Assembly (NCBI GenBank): GCA_020350725.1
Contig: CP070719.1
Span: 1,469,431 to 1,533,430 of the forward strand
DNA length: 64,000 nucleotides
Direction: 5' to 3'
Origin: a bacterium
Lineage (GTDB): Bacteria; BMS3Abin14
Part shown: positions 1-8,992 of the stretch, piece by piece
How the letters are laid out: every line of letters begins with the position of its first letter
Numbering within the stretch: the stretch's first letter is position 1
Position numbers and translations under genes: made by a program
The notes under the pieces: generated by a model
Database searches by the model: none
Told to the model about the DNA's origin: nothing
What the model saw: the letters and a program-made list of their open reading frames with translations, nothing else

Positions 1-81
1 GTAGCCTCGTTTCTTGGGGTAAAGAGCGATTCCGGGCTCACACTGGAGAAACTTCTCCGTTCGGGATTTATCGCGGATTAG
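1..81 (+). CDS. ribE: Riboflavin synthase alpha chain, C-terminal end (5' truncated by window)
   Basis: Only the last 26 codons are present, open from base 1 and closed by TAG. The peptide contains [16 protein letters not shown], which resembles the C-terminal helix of riboflavin synthase alpha (end of the second lumazine-binding repeat). The family converts two 6,7-dimethyl-8-ribityllumazines to riboflavin. The assignment leans on context: ribBA begins a few bases downstream and ribH follows, the usual ribE-ribBA-ribH order. The upstream part, including both lumazine-binding repeats, lies outside the window. Confidence 0.75.
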   Translation, partial: VASFLGVKSDSGLTLEKLLRSGFIAD

Positions 82-92
82 GGAGGATGAAC

Positions 93-1307
93 ATGCCCAT
101 TTCCACCGTTGATGAGGCCCTCGAGGATATCAAAGCGGGCCGTATGATCATCCTGGTCGACGACGAGGATCGGGAGAACGAGGGAGATTTCATGGTGGCC
201 GCCGAGAAGGTGACCCCCGAGATAATAAACTTTATGGCCCTCCACGGGCGGGGCCTTATCTGCCTCACCCTGACGGAGAGTAAGTGCGAAGAACTCAACC
301 TCCCCCAGATGGTCCAGGATAATACAGCCAAATACGGTACGGCCTTTACGGTATCAATCGAGGCACGCAAGGGGGTCACCACGGGGATCTCCGCTGCCGA
401 CAGGGCCCGCACGGTCCTCACGGCCATCGATGACGACTGCTCTCCGGACGATCTCGCCAGGCCTGGGCATATCTTCCCCATCATGTCACGTAAGGGTGGT
501 GTGCTCGTCAGGGCCGGCCAGACGGAAGGCTCGGTGGACCTCGCACGTTTGGCCGGCCTGAATCCCTCAGGTGTGATCTGCGAGATCATGAACGAGGACG
601 GCACCATGGCCCGCCTTCCCGAGCTCAGGGTCGTGGCCAGGCGATTCGGCCTGAAGATCGTCACCATTGAGGATCTGGTCAAATACCGTATGAGACACGA
701 GCGCCTCGTAAGCCGGGCAGCCGTTACCAAGCTGCCCACCCGGTTCGGAGACTTCACCGCATTCGCCTACAGAAACAATCTCGACCGCCAGGAGCATGTG
801 GCTCTGGTCGCGGGGGTCGTGCAAGGAGAGGAGCCGACACTCGTCAGGGTCCATTCCGAATGTCTTACGGGAGATGTTTTTCACTCCCTGCGATGCGATT
901 GCGGTGAACAGATGGAGAACGCCCTCCGCATGATCCATGATGCCGGAACGGGTGTATTCCTCTACATGAGTCAGGAGGGAAGGGGTATCGGTCTGGCAAA
1001 CAAGCTCCGCGCCTATCAGATCCAGGATGAGGGGAAGGATACCGTGGAGGCTAATCTCGAGCTCGGATTCGCGCCCGATCTCAGGGATTACGGAATAGGG
1101 GCCCAGATCCTGGTGGATCTCGGCGTCAGGCGGATCAGGCTGTTGACCAATAACCCGAAGAAGATCGTGGGCCTGGAAGGTTACGGTCTCCAGGTCGTCG
1201 AGCGGGTTCCCATGGAGATCACCGCCCGGGAGGAAAATCTCAATTACCTGAAGACCAAGAGAGACAAGCTGGGACACCTTCTGGGTAAGATCAAGGAAAC
1301 CGTCTGA
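93..1307 (+). CDS. ribBA: Bifunctional 3,4-dihydroxy-2-butanone-4-phosphate synthase / GTP cyclohydrolase II
   Basis: This fused cytosolic enzyme feeds both branches of riboflavin synthesis. The N-terminal RibB half (about residues 1-200) makes dihydroxybutanone phosphate from ribulose-5-phosphate and shows the acidic motif [10 protein letters not shown] at residues 23-32. The C-terminal RibA half opens GTP and keeps the zinc cysteines SEC (Cys257) and CDC (Cys268, Cys270), followed by GRGIGLANK. At 404 aa it is the usual fusion length. An ATG six bases upstream would abut the GGGAGG ribosome site, whereas this ATG has about six bases of spacing, so it is preferred. It lies between ribE and ribH, with 13 bases to ribH, so the genes are probably one operon. 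Confidence 0.95.
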   Translation: MPISTVDEALEDIKAGRMIILVDDEDRENEGDFMVAAEKVTPEIINFMALHGRGLICLTLTESKCEELNLPQMVQDNTAKYGTAFTVSIEARKGVTTGISAADRARTVLTAIDDDCSPDDLARPGHIFPIMSRKGGVLVRAGQTEGSVDLARLAGLNPSGVICEIMNEDGTMARLPELRVVARRFGLKIVTIEDLVKYRMRHERLVSRAAVTKLPTRFGDFTAFAYRNNLDRQEHVALVAGVVQGEEPTLVRVHSECLTGDVFHSLRCDCGEQMENALRMIHDAGTGVFLYMSQEGRGIGLANKLRAYQIQDEGKDTVEANLELGFAPDLRDYGIGAQILVDLGVRRIRLLTNNPKKIVGLEGYGLQVVERVPMEITAREENLNYLKTKRDKLGHLLGKIKETV

Positions 1308-1320
1308 GAGGAGAGAATCG

Positions 1321-1791
1321 ATGGCTGGATATAAAACCGTGGAGGGGAAACTCGATGCCTCCGGCCTGAAGATCGCTATCATTGCATCCCGCTTCAACGA
1401 TTTCATCACCGATAGACTGATCGACGGTGCCGTGGATTGCCTCGTCAGGCATGGGGCCGGCGAGGACCTTGTCAGTGTCATCCGGGTGCCAGGCTCCTTC
1501 GAGCTTCCCCTGGCGGCCCGAAGAGTATCGGAGAGCAAGTCCTTCGATGCCGTCATCTGTCTTGGTGCCCTTATCCGGGGGCAGACTCCCCACTTCGACT
1601 TCATCGCCGCAGAGGTGACCAAGGGCATCTCTCAGGTATCTCTTGAGACCGGAGTCCCCATAGCCTTCGGGGTCATCACAGCTGACAGTCTCGAACAGGC
1701 CGTGGACAGGGCAGGGGCCAAAGCGGGCAACAAGGGCTTCGAGGCGGCTGCCAGTGCCATCGAGATGGTCAACCTGCTGAAGGAAATCTGA
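1321..1791 (+). CDS. ribH: 6,7-dimethyl-8-ribityllumazine synthase
   Basis: Lumazine synthase condenses the two products of the RibBA branches into the riboflavin precursor, usually as a 60-mer or pentamer shell. The 156-aa sequence shows the substrate loops in order: [12 protein letters not shown] near residue 22, the phosphate-site stretch [13 protein letters not shown] near 58, [15 protein letters not shown] near 80 with the conserved active-site His, and [17 protein letters not shown] near 110. Length is typical. An AGGAGAG ribosome site precedes the ATG. nusB begins 8 bases after the stop, the common ribH-nusB arrangement. Confidence 0.96.
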   Translation: MAGYKTVEGKLDASGLKIAIIASRFNDFITDRLIDGAVDCLVRHGAGEDLVSVIRVPGSFELPLAARRVSESKSFDAVICLGALIRGQTPHFDFIAAEVTKGISQVSLETGVPIAFGVITADSLEQAVDRAGAKAGNKGFEAAASAIEMVNLLKEI

Positions 1792-1799
1792 TCCCACGG

Positions 1800-2216
1800 A
1801 TGGGTGCCCGCCGCAGAGCCAGGGAAGCCGCTCTCCAGACCCTCTACCGCCTGGACATCAATCCGTGTGATCCGCAGGTTGCCCTCGACGAACTCGAGGG
1901 CGGCCGTGAGCGTCATGAATCGCAGGCGGAATTTGCCCGGGATCTCGTCATGGGTGCGTTCGAGAGGATGGAGGAGATCGACGGGCACATCCGCGAGGCC
2001 GCGTTGAAGTGGAACATATCCCGCATGGCGGTTGTCGACCGCAATGTCCTCAGGCTGGCCACCTATGAGATGTTGGCTTACCCCGAGACACCCGCCAGAG
2101 TCATCATCAACGAGGCCATAGAGATGGCCAAGGGATTCGGTGGCGAGGAATCCGGGACCTTCGTCAACGGTGTCCTCGACAGGATCAGACACAACCTGAA
2201 GAGGAAGGCCGAATGA
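1800..2216 (+). CDS. nusB: Transcription antitermination protein NusB
   Basis: The 138-aa all-helical protein begins MGARRRAREAALQTLYRLDIN, the NusB N-terminal signature, and ends with GEESGTFVNGVLDRI, matching the family C-terminal helix (canonical 'FVNGVLDK'). NusB binds boxA RNA with NusE/S10 in rRNA antitermination complexes. It follows ribH closely and overlaps the next gene by 4 bases (ATGA), so it is probably translated within the rib operon. Nothing unusual is visible. Confidence 0.94.
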   Translation: MGARRRAREAALQTLYRLDINPCDPQVALDELEGGRERHESQAEFARDLVMGAFERMEEIDGHIREAALKWNISRMAVVDRNVLRLATYEMLAYPETPARVIINEAIEMAKGFGGEESGTFVNGVLDRIRHNLKRKAE

Positions 2217-2743
2217 AAATGCTGCTGCGGGGAGGAAGTCCTCTCAAATACCGAGGGGATGTCCTGGTTGTCGGCCATCATTCAGACCACAGGCCCCTCA
2301 GGGGTACGGTAGGGCAGCTCGATTGGTTCTTCAACTCCTCCCTGAGCCAGCTGTGGAAGCGGAAGGGGGATCTGCTCGCTTTCGGGCAGGTCACCCTCCT
2401 GTCGACCCAGGAAAAGATGCCCTTCTCCTCCCTGATGGTCGTTGGCATCGGAAAGGAAAGGGATCTGTCCGCAGACACCAGGAAGGAGGCATACAGGATC
2501 GCGCTCGATGCGGTTGAGAGAATTGAGGCGGTGTCATGCGCCATGGAAGGCATACCGATCCTGGGACGTTGGGATATGGGAGTGATAGAGGATCTGTCCA
2601 GGGTCCTCGGCGAGATAACCGGCTCGGAGGTTGCCCAGGTGGACCTGTACCTTTCCTCTTCGGAGCTCCTGGCCTCCGCCAGAGAGGTATTCCCGGCTTC
2701 CGGAGAACGGATCCCCTCCCGGGCGACACCTTCGAGGAAATAA
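2213..2743 (+). CDS. Stand-alone leucyl-aminopeptidase (M17) N-terminal-like domain protein
   Basis: The 176-aa sequence contains LKYRGDVLVVGHHSD, PLRGTVGQLDW, GQVTLLSTQEKMPFSSLMVVGIGKE and DTRKEAYRIALD. This pattern matches the macro-like N-terminal domain of M17 aminopeptidases. The metal-binding catalytic domain is absent, so peptidase activity is not expected. The start overlaps the nusB stop in ATGA, implying translational coupling, and the phosphoesterase starts 3 bases after its stop. Function is unknown; ligand binding or a regulatory role is inference. The last ~15 residues are Pro/Ser/Arg-rich and probably disordered. Confidence 0.7.
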   Translation: MKMLLRGGSPLKYRGDVLVVGHHSDHRPLRGTVGQLDWFFNSSLSQLWKRKGDLLAFGQVTLLSTQEKMPFSSLMVVGIGKERDLSADTRKEAYRIALDAVERIEAVSCAMEGIPILGRWDMGVIEDLSRVLGEITGSEVAQVDLYLSSSELLASAREVFPASGERIPSRATPSRK

Positions 2744-2746
2744 CCA

Positions 2747-3475
2747 TTGCGCATCGGTATCCTCTCCGATATTCACTCCAACCTCGAGGCCCTCGAGGCC
2801 GTTGATGAGGCCCTCAGCAGCGCTTCCGTGGACACCATCTATTTTGCCGGAGATGTGGTGGGATACGGACCGGATCCGAATCCCTGTACCCAATGGGTCC
2901 GGGACAGGGCGGAAATTGCGGTGGCGGGGAATCATGACTTCGCGGCCATAGGGATGATGGACCCGGAGACTTTCAACAGCAATGCCAGGGAGGCGATTAT
3001 CTGGAACTCCGAACGACTCGAGGACTGGGCGGGGGATTACCTCAAGGAGCTTCCGATGGTGGTTACCAGGGATGAAGTGACCATTGTCCACGCCAGTCCC
3101 AGAGCACCGGAGCTCTGGGAGTACATCTTCACTCTATGGGACGCGGAAGTGAACTTCTCCCACTTCCTCACGGAATTCTGTTTCGTCGGGCACTCCCATC
3201 AACCCGTCATGGTGGGTATGGATCCGGAGGGCGTTGTCACGGTGATCCCGGGAGAATCTCTGAAGGCGGAAGAGGGACACCGGTATCTCATCAACGTGGG
3301 AAGCGTGGGACAGCCGAGGGACGGAAACCCCGATGCCTGTTGCGGGATACTCGACACGAGCACGTTCGAATTCACGCTGGTCCGGATTCCCTATGATGTG
3401 AGAAAAACGCAGAGGAAGATGGTCAAAGAAGGACTGCCCCTGGCACTCGTGGACAGGCTGTCGGAGGGAAGGTGA
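2747..3475 (+). CDS. Calcineurin-like metallophosphoesterase family protein
   Basis: The 242-aa protein has the complete two-metal phosphoesterase motif set: SDIHSN at residues 7-12, GDVVGYGP near 37, GNHDF near 63, a His in the VHASPR segment, and GHSHQP near 148. Family members hydrolyse phosphomono- or diesters; the substrate cannot be read from sequence. The start is a TTG placed 3 bases after the previous stop, with GAGG upstream and MRIGILSDIHSN as a typical family N-terminus. The stop overlaps the GTG of the next gene. The intact motifs contrast with the degenerate homologous domain at about 53.3-54 kb. Confidence 0.88.
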   Translation: MRIGILSDIHSNLEALEAVDEALSSASVDTIYFAGDVVGYGPDPNPCTQWVRDRAEIAVAGNHDFAAIGMMDPETFNSNAREAIIWNSERLEDWAGDYLKELPMVVTRDEVTIVHASPRAPELWEYIFTLWDAEVNFSHFLTEFCFVGHSHQPVMVGMDPEGVVTVIPGESLKAEEGHRYLINVGSVGQPRDGNPDACCGILDTSTFEFTLVRIPYDVRKTQRKMVKEGLPLALVDRLSEGR

Positions 3476-5277
3476 GCGAAAAACGGATGGGGCCGAACCG
3501 GGATGCCGCACTCTCCGGAATGGAACCGACCATGAGCCTGGTGGGAAAGCTGGAGGACCTCAGCCTCGGCGAGATCCTCCAGATCGTGAGCCTCAGCAGG
3601 CGGTCGGGACTCCTGAGGCTGGAGGGTCCCAAGGGCGAGGCGACGGTCTATATCAGAGGCGGTATGGTCATCCACGCCGGACGTTCTGACGAGAAAGAGG
3701 GTATCCTCAGTCTCCTGGTGCAGGACAGCCTGGTCGACCTTTCCCGTATCGAGGAGTTGAAGCCGCGCTTCGAGGCCTGTGAAGATCAAGGGGACCTTCT
3801 CCGGTTGATCCACACCGATCTGGATATCTCCCCGGAAGCATTGCAGAATACACTCAGGAAGAGGATCGAGGATCTCGTCTATTCCCTCTTCCTCTGGGAG
3901 GAGGGGACCTTCAGTTTCCAGCTGGTCGATAAGGAGGAGGATGTTCCTTTCCTCGGCCGCATGCGTCCTTTCTTTCTCCAGGACGGCATCAACGCCCAGT
4001 TCCTCGTCATGGAAGGTGCCCGCCTAAAGGATGAGTTGAGGAGAGATGCTGCCGGAACGCCATCGGCAACAGCTGGTTCCCTGGAAATGCCGGATCAGGA
4101 TTCCGTTTGGAGTGACACTCCACCTCCGGAGGAGGATTACACTCCCATCGGGGACATGGGTGCTCGGGCTGCAGGGATCCTGGAGATGCCGGATAAGATC
4201 CCCGAGCTCCCTGGAAAAGTCGCAGAAGCCCTCATCCTGGTCACAGATGATGAACCACTGAGTTCCCGTATCAGGGAGGCCCTTCGAGCAGAGGGCGTGA
4301 AGGTGTTCGTCTTCGGGGACGCGGCATCGGCGCTGACCAAGATGCAGGATCTCAGATCCCATAGGATATTTCCCGCCGTGGCGTTCGACCTGCACGCCCG
4401 GGGTATAACCGACGGCGCCGCCCCGGGGGGGCTGGACGTTCTCATCAGCCAGTGGGACCTTGGTTTCCGTCTCCCTTCGGTCCTCTTCACCTCCGGAGAC
4501 ATCCCCGGTGAATTGGCGGACAAGTTGGGACCCATTGCCGGAATCGAGCTCGTTGTCGAACGCCCGGAGGACCTTCCGGACAGATTGGCAGCGCTGACCC
4601 TCGCCTATATGACAAAGGGGCCGGAACAGGCCGAAAGGGAGGGCGAGTACTACGATATCCAACAGGAACTCTCGGAGGATCTGGAGGGGCTGGATCTTCC
4701 CTTCGCCTTCCTGGGTGGGCAGGAAGAACACCCGCAGCAGCCTCAGGCGCAGGATCCCCTCATGGCCAGGCTGGGTTCCTATGTCTCGGAGTTGAATCGG
4801 CAGGACATAAGGGGGGAGATCACCCTTCTCGCCCTGCGGTTCGCGTCGGAATTCGCCTCGCGGGCAATACTTTTCCTGGTTAGAAAAGACGATATCAAGG
4901 GGCTGGGTCAGTTCGGAGTGGACCTCGGCGAGGATCGGGACGCCGACTCGACCATCCGCGCCCTCGAGATCCCCATCGCGGAAGGGTCCATTTTTACCAG
5001 AGTTGTCGATTCCCAGCAGAGCTACCGGGGGGCACCCCAGGGCAGTGAGACGGAGGGCAGGCTCTTCAGGGCTCTGGGTGGAGAGCCAAAAAATATCTAT
5101 ATCGGCCCGGTGGTCAGCATGGGGAAGGTGGTGGTCATACTTTACGGGGATGATTTCCCGGAGGGTCAGGGACTTCATCCGACCCATTCCCTGGATATAT
5201 TCCTCAGCCATGCCGGGTTGGCCCTCGACAGGGCTTTCCTTGAGATGAAGCTCAGTTCCGGTGACGGGGAAACCTGA
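3472..5277 (+). CDS. PATAN (DUF4388) domain protein with receiver-like and GAF-like domains
   Basis: This 601-aa protein opens the chemosensory cluster. Residues ~21-170 form a PATAN/DUF4388 domain (MSLVGKLEDLSLGEILQIVS, then RSGLLRLEG and YIRGGMVIHAGR), a module common in deltaproteobacterial signalling and pilus or gliding proteins. Residues ~245-375 resemble a receiver (ILVTDDEP near the acidic pair, AFDLHARG at the phospho-Asp position) with an insertion and no clear conserved Lys. Residues ~430-600 resemble a GAF domain. The GTG start overlaps the previous stop and has GGAGGGAAG upstream; an internal ATG at residue 21, where the PATAN domain begins, is an alternative. Its role as a signal-input or output scaffold is inference. 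Confidence 0.8.
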   Translation: MSEKRMGPNRDAALSGMEPTMSLVGKLEDLSLGEILQIVSLSRRSGLLRLEGPKGEATVYIRGGMVIHAGRSDEKEGILSLLVQDSLVDLSRIEELKPRFEACEDQGDLLRLIHTDLDISPEALQNTLRKRIEDLVYSLFLWEEGTFSFQLVDKEEDVPFLGRMRPFFLQDGINAQFLVMEGARLKDELRRDAAGTPSATAGSLEMPDQDSVWSDTPPPEEDYTPIGDMGARAAGILEMPDKIPELPGKVAEALILVTDDEPLSSRIREALRAEGVKVFVFGDAASALTKMQDLRSHRIFPAVAFDLHARGITDGAAPGGLDVLISQWDLGFRLPSVLFTSGDIPGELADKLGPIAGIELVVERPEDLPDRLAALTLAYMTKGPEQAEREGEYYDIQQELSEDLEGLDLPFAFLGGQEEHPQQPQAQDPLMARLGSYVSELNRQDIRGEITLLALRFASEFASRAILFLVRKDDIKGLGQFGVDLGEDRDADSTIRALEIPIAEGSIFTRVVDSQQSYRGAPQGSETEGRLFRALGGEPKNIYIGPVVSMGKVVVILYGDDFPEGQGLHPTHSLDIFLSHAGLALDRAFLEMKLSSGDGET

Positions 5278-5307
5278 AACAGGAACGGTTGACAGAGGAG
5301 TGATCTC

Positions 5308-5676
5308 ATGGCCAAGAGAATTTTGGTAGTTGAAGATTCTCCCATCACAAGATCCCTCATTATCTCATCGCTGGAGGACCTGGGCGATTTTACGGCGGTC
5401 GAGGCCTCCAATGGATTTCAGGCCCTCAGGAAACTTCCGGAATACCTGCCCGACCTTGTGATCACAGACATCAACATGCCCGACATCAACGGTCTGGAAG
5501 TGGTTCGTTTTGTCAAGGAGAACGAAAATTTCAAACATATTCCCGTTATCATCGTGACAACGGAGGGCCGCGATGTGGATCGGGAAAGGGGGCTGAAACT
5601 CGGTGCGGACCGCTACCTGATCAAACCCTTTGATCCGGAGGACCTCCAGCGCCACGTGAGAGACCTGCTTGGATGA
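5308..5676 (+). CDS. cheY: CheY-like single-domain response regulator
   Basis: This is a 122-aa stand-alone receiver with all key residues: acidic pair Glu9/Asp10 (VVEDS), phosphoacceptor Asp54 in LVITDINMPD, Thr in IIVTTEG and Lys in YLIKPFDP. It would take phosphate from the CheA encoded next. The ATG is preceded by GAGGAGTG. It sits 30 bases after the PATAN-protein gene and 282 bases before cheA. A second, paralogous CheY closes the cluster at about 15.7 kb, so the two may have distinct targets or one may act as a phosphate sink. Confidence 0.93.
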   Translation: MAKRILVVEDSPITRSLIISSLEDLGDFTAVEASNGFQALRKLPEYLPDLVITDINMPDINGLEVVRFVKENENFKHIPVIIVTTEGRDVDRERGLKLGADRYLIKPFDPEDLQRHVRDLLG

Positions 5677-5861
5677 GTCCGAGACTGGAAGATCGAGATC
5701 CGGCATCGGGAGTCGGACAGGACAAAGGGAAGCGGCGCAACCAAAGGAGTGCGGGGAAGAGGGTAAGTAAGTCGATTGCACGGTCTCTGATTGCGGGAGA
5801 TCAAAATGAAAGGTTGAATCTCCTGGGCGCCCCTCAGTGAAGAGGTCCTGCCGAGGTCGTC

Positions 5862-5897
5862 CCCGCGTGCTCTGCGTCGGGCGTTTCTTTTTATTTT
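5862..5897 (+). terminator. Possible weak rho-independent terminator after cheY
   Basis: A GC-rich, imperfect CCCG...CGGG hairpin is followed by TTTCTTTTTATTTT. The stem is short and mismatched, so attenuation between cheY and cheA is only possible. The rest of this 282-base gap has no gene I can support and ends in a 7-bp-period repeat tract. Confidence 0.3.
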
Positions 5898-5940
5898 GGA
5901 TTTGGCACGTGGGACTTTTTACTTGAAACCCGGGACCCCT
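5894..5940. repeat. Degenerate heptanucleotide-period repeat tract
   Basis: Successive 7-base units read ttttgga / tttggca / cgtggga / cttttta / cttgaaa / cccggga, degenerate but in register, just upstream of cheA. The unit resembles tracts found between genes in the right third of the window. Confidence 0.5.
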
Positions 5941-5958
5941 ATTTAGAGGATCACTGAT

Positions 5959-7998
5959 TTGGACCAGTCTCTTTCGGATTTTGTCTCAGAAGCGGAAGAC
6001 ATCCTGGACAGCCTCGAGGATTCCATCAGTCAGCTGATGGATATCTCCACGGATGACCACAGGAAACCGGACATCATCAACGCCATCTTTCGAAGTGCTC
6101 ATTCACTGAAAGGTCTGTCGGGGATGCTCAACCTCGATAACCTCAGCGACCTTTCCCACCACGTGGAGAGCCTCCTGGACTCGGTGCGCCTGAACAAGAT
6201 CGCTCTCGACGACGATATCGTTGACCTGCTCTCCTACGGCGTTCAGTTGATCAACAGGATGGTCCATGCCGTCGCGGAAGGTGCGGGAGACAGTTCCGTC
6301 AGTGTGGATGAATTCCTCCGTGAACTGGAGAAGTTGGGGAGCGAGGAGGTTTCAGGGAGTGCGCCCGATCTCTCGGAATTCGTCGACGTGCCGGAGGGGC
6401 TCACGGAGGTCCTGTCGGAGTACGAGGAGCACAGGTTCCGGGACAACATCGAGAGGGAAGTCCCGCTCTATCGGGTGATCTGCCACCTCCCGTTTGATAC
6501 TTTCGATGTCCGGTTGAGAGATCTGAGCGAGGGGATAAGAGAGGTCGGCGAGCTTTTGACTACTCTGCCCCAGACGGACGGCGTCGCTGAGGGAACCATA
6601 GGGTTCCAGCTTTATTTCACTGCGCGCGAGGACGGGGAAAGGTTGAGGGATCGCCTGCAGTCCGACGGTGTGTCCCTTGAACAGGTGCTCTACAGGCAGC
6701 GGCGCCCTCAGACCATGGCAGACAGCTTCGCTCTGGAAGCGTCGGAAGGACCGGAGGGGGAAAGGGGCTACTTCGAGGATGAGATCAAGGGCGTCAGCAA
6801 TACGGTAAGGGTGGACATCGCCAAACTCGACAACCTGATGAACCTCGTCGGGGAGCTGGTCATCCTCAGGTCGAATTTCACAAGTATTGCAGGCCGGCTG
6901 CGGGAAATCCTCTTCGATGTCGGTAGCGACAGCCTCCTCGAGCTCGAGAAGACGAGTGTCCAGATGGAGAAAATGCTCATCGACCTTCGGGACGGCGTCA
7001 TGGACATCCGGATGGTGCCCATGGGCCAGCTCTTCAGCAGGCTGCAGAGAGTGTCGAAAAAGATCGCACGTGAGCTGAACAAGAAGGTCAATTTCGAGTT
7101 TTCCGGAGGTGACACCGAACTTGACAAGATGATCATGGAGGAGATGGTATCACCCCTCCTGCACATGGTGAGAAATTCCATCGATCACGGTATCGAGAAC
7201 TCGGAGGAACGGAAGGCAAAGGGAAAGCGGGAGACGGGGATGGTAAGGCTGTCCGCCTACCAGCAGGGCAACCATGTCGTCCTGGAGGTAGAGGACGACG
7301 GGGCCGGCATCGATCTGGAAGGGGTCAGGAGGTCGGCCATCCGAAGAGGTGTGCTCAGGGAGGGTGAGGAACTCAGCGAAGAGGATATTCTCTCGCTGCT
7401 CTTCAAACCGGGTTTCTCCACCAAAGAGACCGTGACCGGGATCTCCGGACGGGGGGTTGGGATGGATGTCGTCCGAAAGGAGATCGAGAACATCGGGGGC
7501 GCCGTGGAAGTCCACTCGGTGAAGGACCGTGGAACAAGGGTCACCCTGACTCTGCCGATCACTCTGGCGATCCTTCAGGCTCTGCTCGTCCGAACCGGCA
7601 GCAGGGTGTTCGCCATTCCGATGGGATCGATCCTGGAGACCATCCAGCTGGAATCGGGCGACATCAGGACGATGCAGGGTATCGAGGTGGTGAATCTGAG
7701 AGACAGGACCCTGCCCCTGCTCCGCCTCGAGAACATCTTCGAGCTGCCCCGAGCTGATGACGGCAACGAGACCTATGCCGTCATCATCGGCATGGGAAAC
7801 AGGATCATGGGGCTGGTGGCGCAGGAGCTCCTCGGCAAGCAGGATATCGTCATCAAGCCTCTTGGAGAAGCCTTCGCCAAATCCGTGGGACTGGCAGGAG
7901 CCGCCGAACTCGGCGACCAGTCGACGGTTCTGGTCCTGGATGTGGCCGGCCTCATGTTGGAAGCGATCAGGCTCGGGGGCCTGGGCAAGAGAGTTTGA
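5959..7998 (+). CDS. cheA: Chemotaxis histidine kinase CheA
   Basis: The 679-aa hybrid-less CheA has an N-terminal HPt domain with phosphorylatable His48 in FRSAHSLKG. It continues with a P2-like segment (~165-250), a dimerisation domain beginning near residue 280 (VDIAKLDNLMNLVGEL) and an HATPase domain: N-box MVRNSIDHGIE near 402, VEDDGAGID near 437, and GISGRGVGMDV near 493. A C-terminal CheW-like P5 domain runs from ~547. It would phosphorylate the two CheYs and CheB. The start is TTG with AGAGGA eight bases upstream. No receptor gene is present in this cluster. The next gene's upstream start candidates overlap the cheA stop. Confidence 0.95.
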   Translation: MDQSLSDFVSEAEDILDSLEDSISQLMDISTDDHRKPDIINAIFRSAHSLKGLSGMLNLDNLSDLSHHVESLLDSVRLNKIALDDDIVDLLSYGVQLINRMVHAVAEGAGDSSVSVDEFLRELEKLGSEEVSGSAPDLSEFVDVPEGLTEVLSEYEEHRFRDNIEREVPLYRVICHLPFDTFDVRLRDLSEGIREVGELLTTLPQTDGVAEGTIGFQLYFTAREDGERLRDRLQSDGVSLEQVLYRQRRPQTMADSFALEASEGPEGERGYFEDEIKGVSNTVRVDIAKLDNLMNLVGELVILRSNFTSIAGRLREILFDVGSDSLLELEKTSVQMEKMLIDLRDGVMDIRMVPMGQLFSRLQRVSKKIARELNKKVNFEFSGGDTELDKMIMEEMVSPLLHMVRNSIDHGIENSEERKAKGKRETGMVRLSAYQQGNHVVLEVEDDGAGIDLEGVRRSAIRRGVLREGEELSEEDILSLLFKPGFSTKETVTGISGRGVGMDVVRKEIENIGGAVEVHSVKDRGTRVTLTLPITLAILQALLVRTGSRVFAIPMGSILETIQLESGDIRTMQGIEVVNLRDRTLPLLRLENIFELPRADDGNETYAVIIGMGNRIMGLVAQELLGKQDIVIKPLGEAFAKSVGLAGAAELGDQSTVLVLDVAGLMLEAIRLGGLGKRV

Positions 7999-8000
7999 GC

Positions 8001-8816
8001 ATGTATGAGGACCTGTACGGTCTCAGGAAAAAACCATTCAGCAAGACGCCCAACCCAGCCGTCTTCTACAGGAGCTCCATCCATGAAGAAGCATTGGCCA
8101 GACTCCAGTTCGGGGCTGAGGAAAGAGAACTGACCCTGCTGACCGGAGAGATCGGTACAGGAAAGACCCTTCTGAGCAGAGCCCTGATAGACACCCTGGG
8201 CGAGAAGTTCCGGCCTCTTCTCCTGATCAATCCCAGATTGACACCCAATCAGTTTCTCAGGACCCTCGCCCTCCGGATGGGAATCGAACATCCCGCCTAC
8301 CACCGGACCGATCTGCTCGAACAGGTCAACGAAGCTCTTTACGGTGCATACGAGGAGGATGTCTGCCCTGTCGTCATCATCGATGAGGCTCAGCTCATTC
8401 CCTCCAGGGCGACCTTTGAGGAGATCCGCCTCCTGACGAATTTTCAGCTGGACGATCTCAATCTTGTGACGTTGATCCTCATCGGTCAGCCGGAACTGCG
8501 AAGCCGGCTGAAGCATCAATCCTATCAGGCGGTCCGGCAGAGGATAGGCCTTCAATACCACCTGGGCCCCATGGGACGAGAGGACACCGGCAACTACCTG
8601 TCTTTCCGCCTGGAGGATGCGGGAGGGGATCCCGAACTGTTTTCGGAAGATGCCGTCGACATCGTCTACCGATACTCTGGAGGCCTTCCCAGGATGATCA
8701 ACAACATCTGCGCCAACGCTCTCCTGTTGGCCTTCTCGAGGGAGTCTGACCGGATAGGTCCCGATATCATCCTCGATGTTGTTGAGGACATGGGCCTGGA
8801 GCCCGCTGGAGGGTAG
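8001..8816 (+). CDS. ExeA/GspA/MshM-like AAA ATPase
   Basis: The 271-aa cytosolic ATPase begins MYEDLYGLRKKPFSKTPNP, the N-terminal signature of the ExeA/GspA family of secretion and type IV pilus ATPases. Walker A is TGEIGTGKT at residues 48-56, Walker B is VVIIDEAQ, and GGLPRMINNICANALL is the conserved sensor-2-type segment. It lacks the C-terminal periplasmic peptidoglycan-binding extension of ExeA, so it is nearer MshM-type short forms. A TTG six bases upstream overlapping the cheA stop is an alternative start. Its place inside a chemosensory operon suggests a link to pilus or envelope machinery; that is inference. Confidence 0.85.
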   Translation: MYEDLYGLRKKPFSKTPNPAVFYRSSIHEEALARLQFGAEERELTLLTGEIGTGKTLLSRALIDTLGEKFRPLLLINPRLTPNQFLRTLALRMGIEHPAYHRTDLLEQVNEALYGAYEEDVCPVVIIDEAQLIPSRATFEEIRLLTNFQLDDLNLVTLILIGQPELRSRLKHQSYQAVRQRIGLQYHLGPMGREDTGNYLSFRLEDAGGDPELFSEDAVDIVYRYSGGLPRMINNICANALLLAFSRESDRIGPDIILDVVEDMGLEPAGG

Positions 8817-8824
8817 AACGAATG

Positions 8825-8873
8825 TGGGTTTTTGGGGGATAAGGGAGCAGAGGGGGAAGGGAACGGAGAAGGG
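8825..8873. repeat. Purine-rich degenerate repeat tract
   Basis: A G/A-rich stretch with loosely 6-7-base spacing (gggataa, gggagca, gaaggga, acggaga) lies in the 176-base gap between the ATPase and cheW. The register is poorer than in tracts after 39 kb. I see no gene in this gap. Confidence 0.3.
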
Positions 8874-8992
8874 TGGCCCGACGTCCGTCTCCGAGCTTTG
8901 GCGAGGCAAATAAAGACGAAGGCAAAAATACTCAGTCATGGAGTGCTGAATTCTTGAACCGAATTTCGCCGGATTATTGAGAGGGTATGAAA

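Noticed and set aside
5903-5918. Possible sigma-54 promoter (TTGGCACG) before cheA
   Set aside because: The -12 element is absent at the required spacing, and the match falls within a repeat tract.
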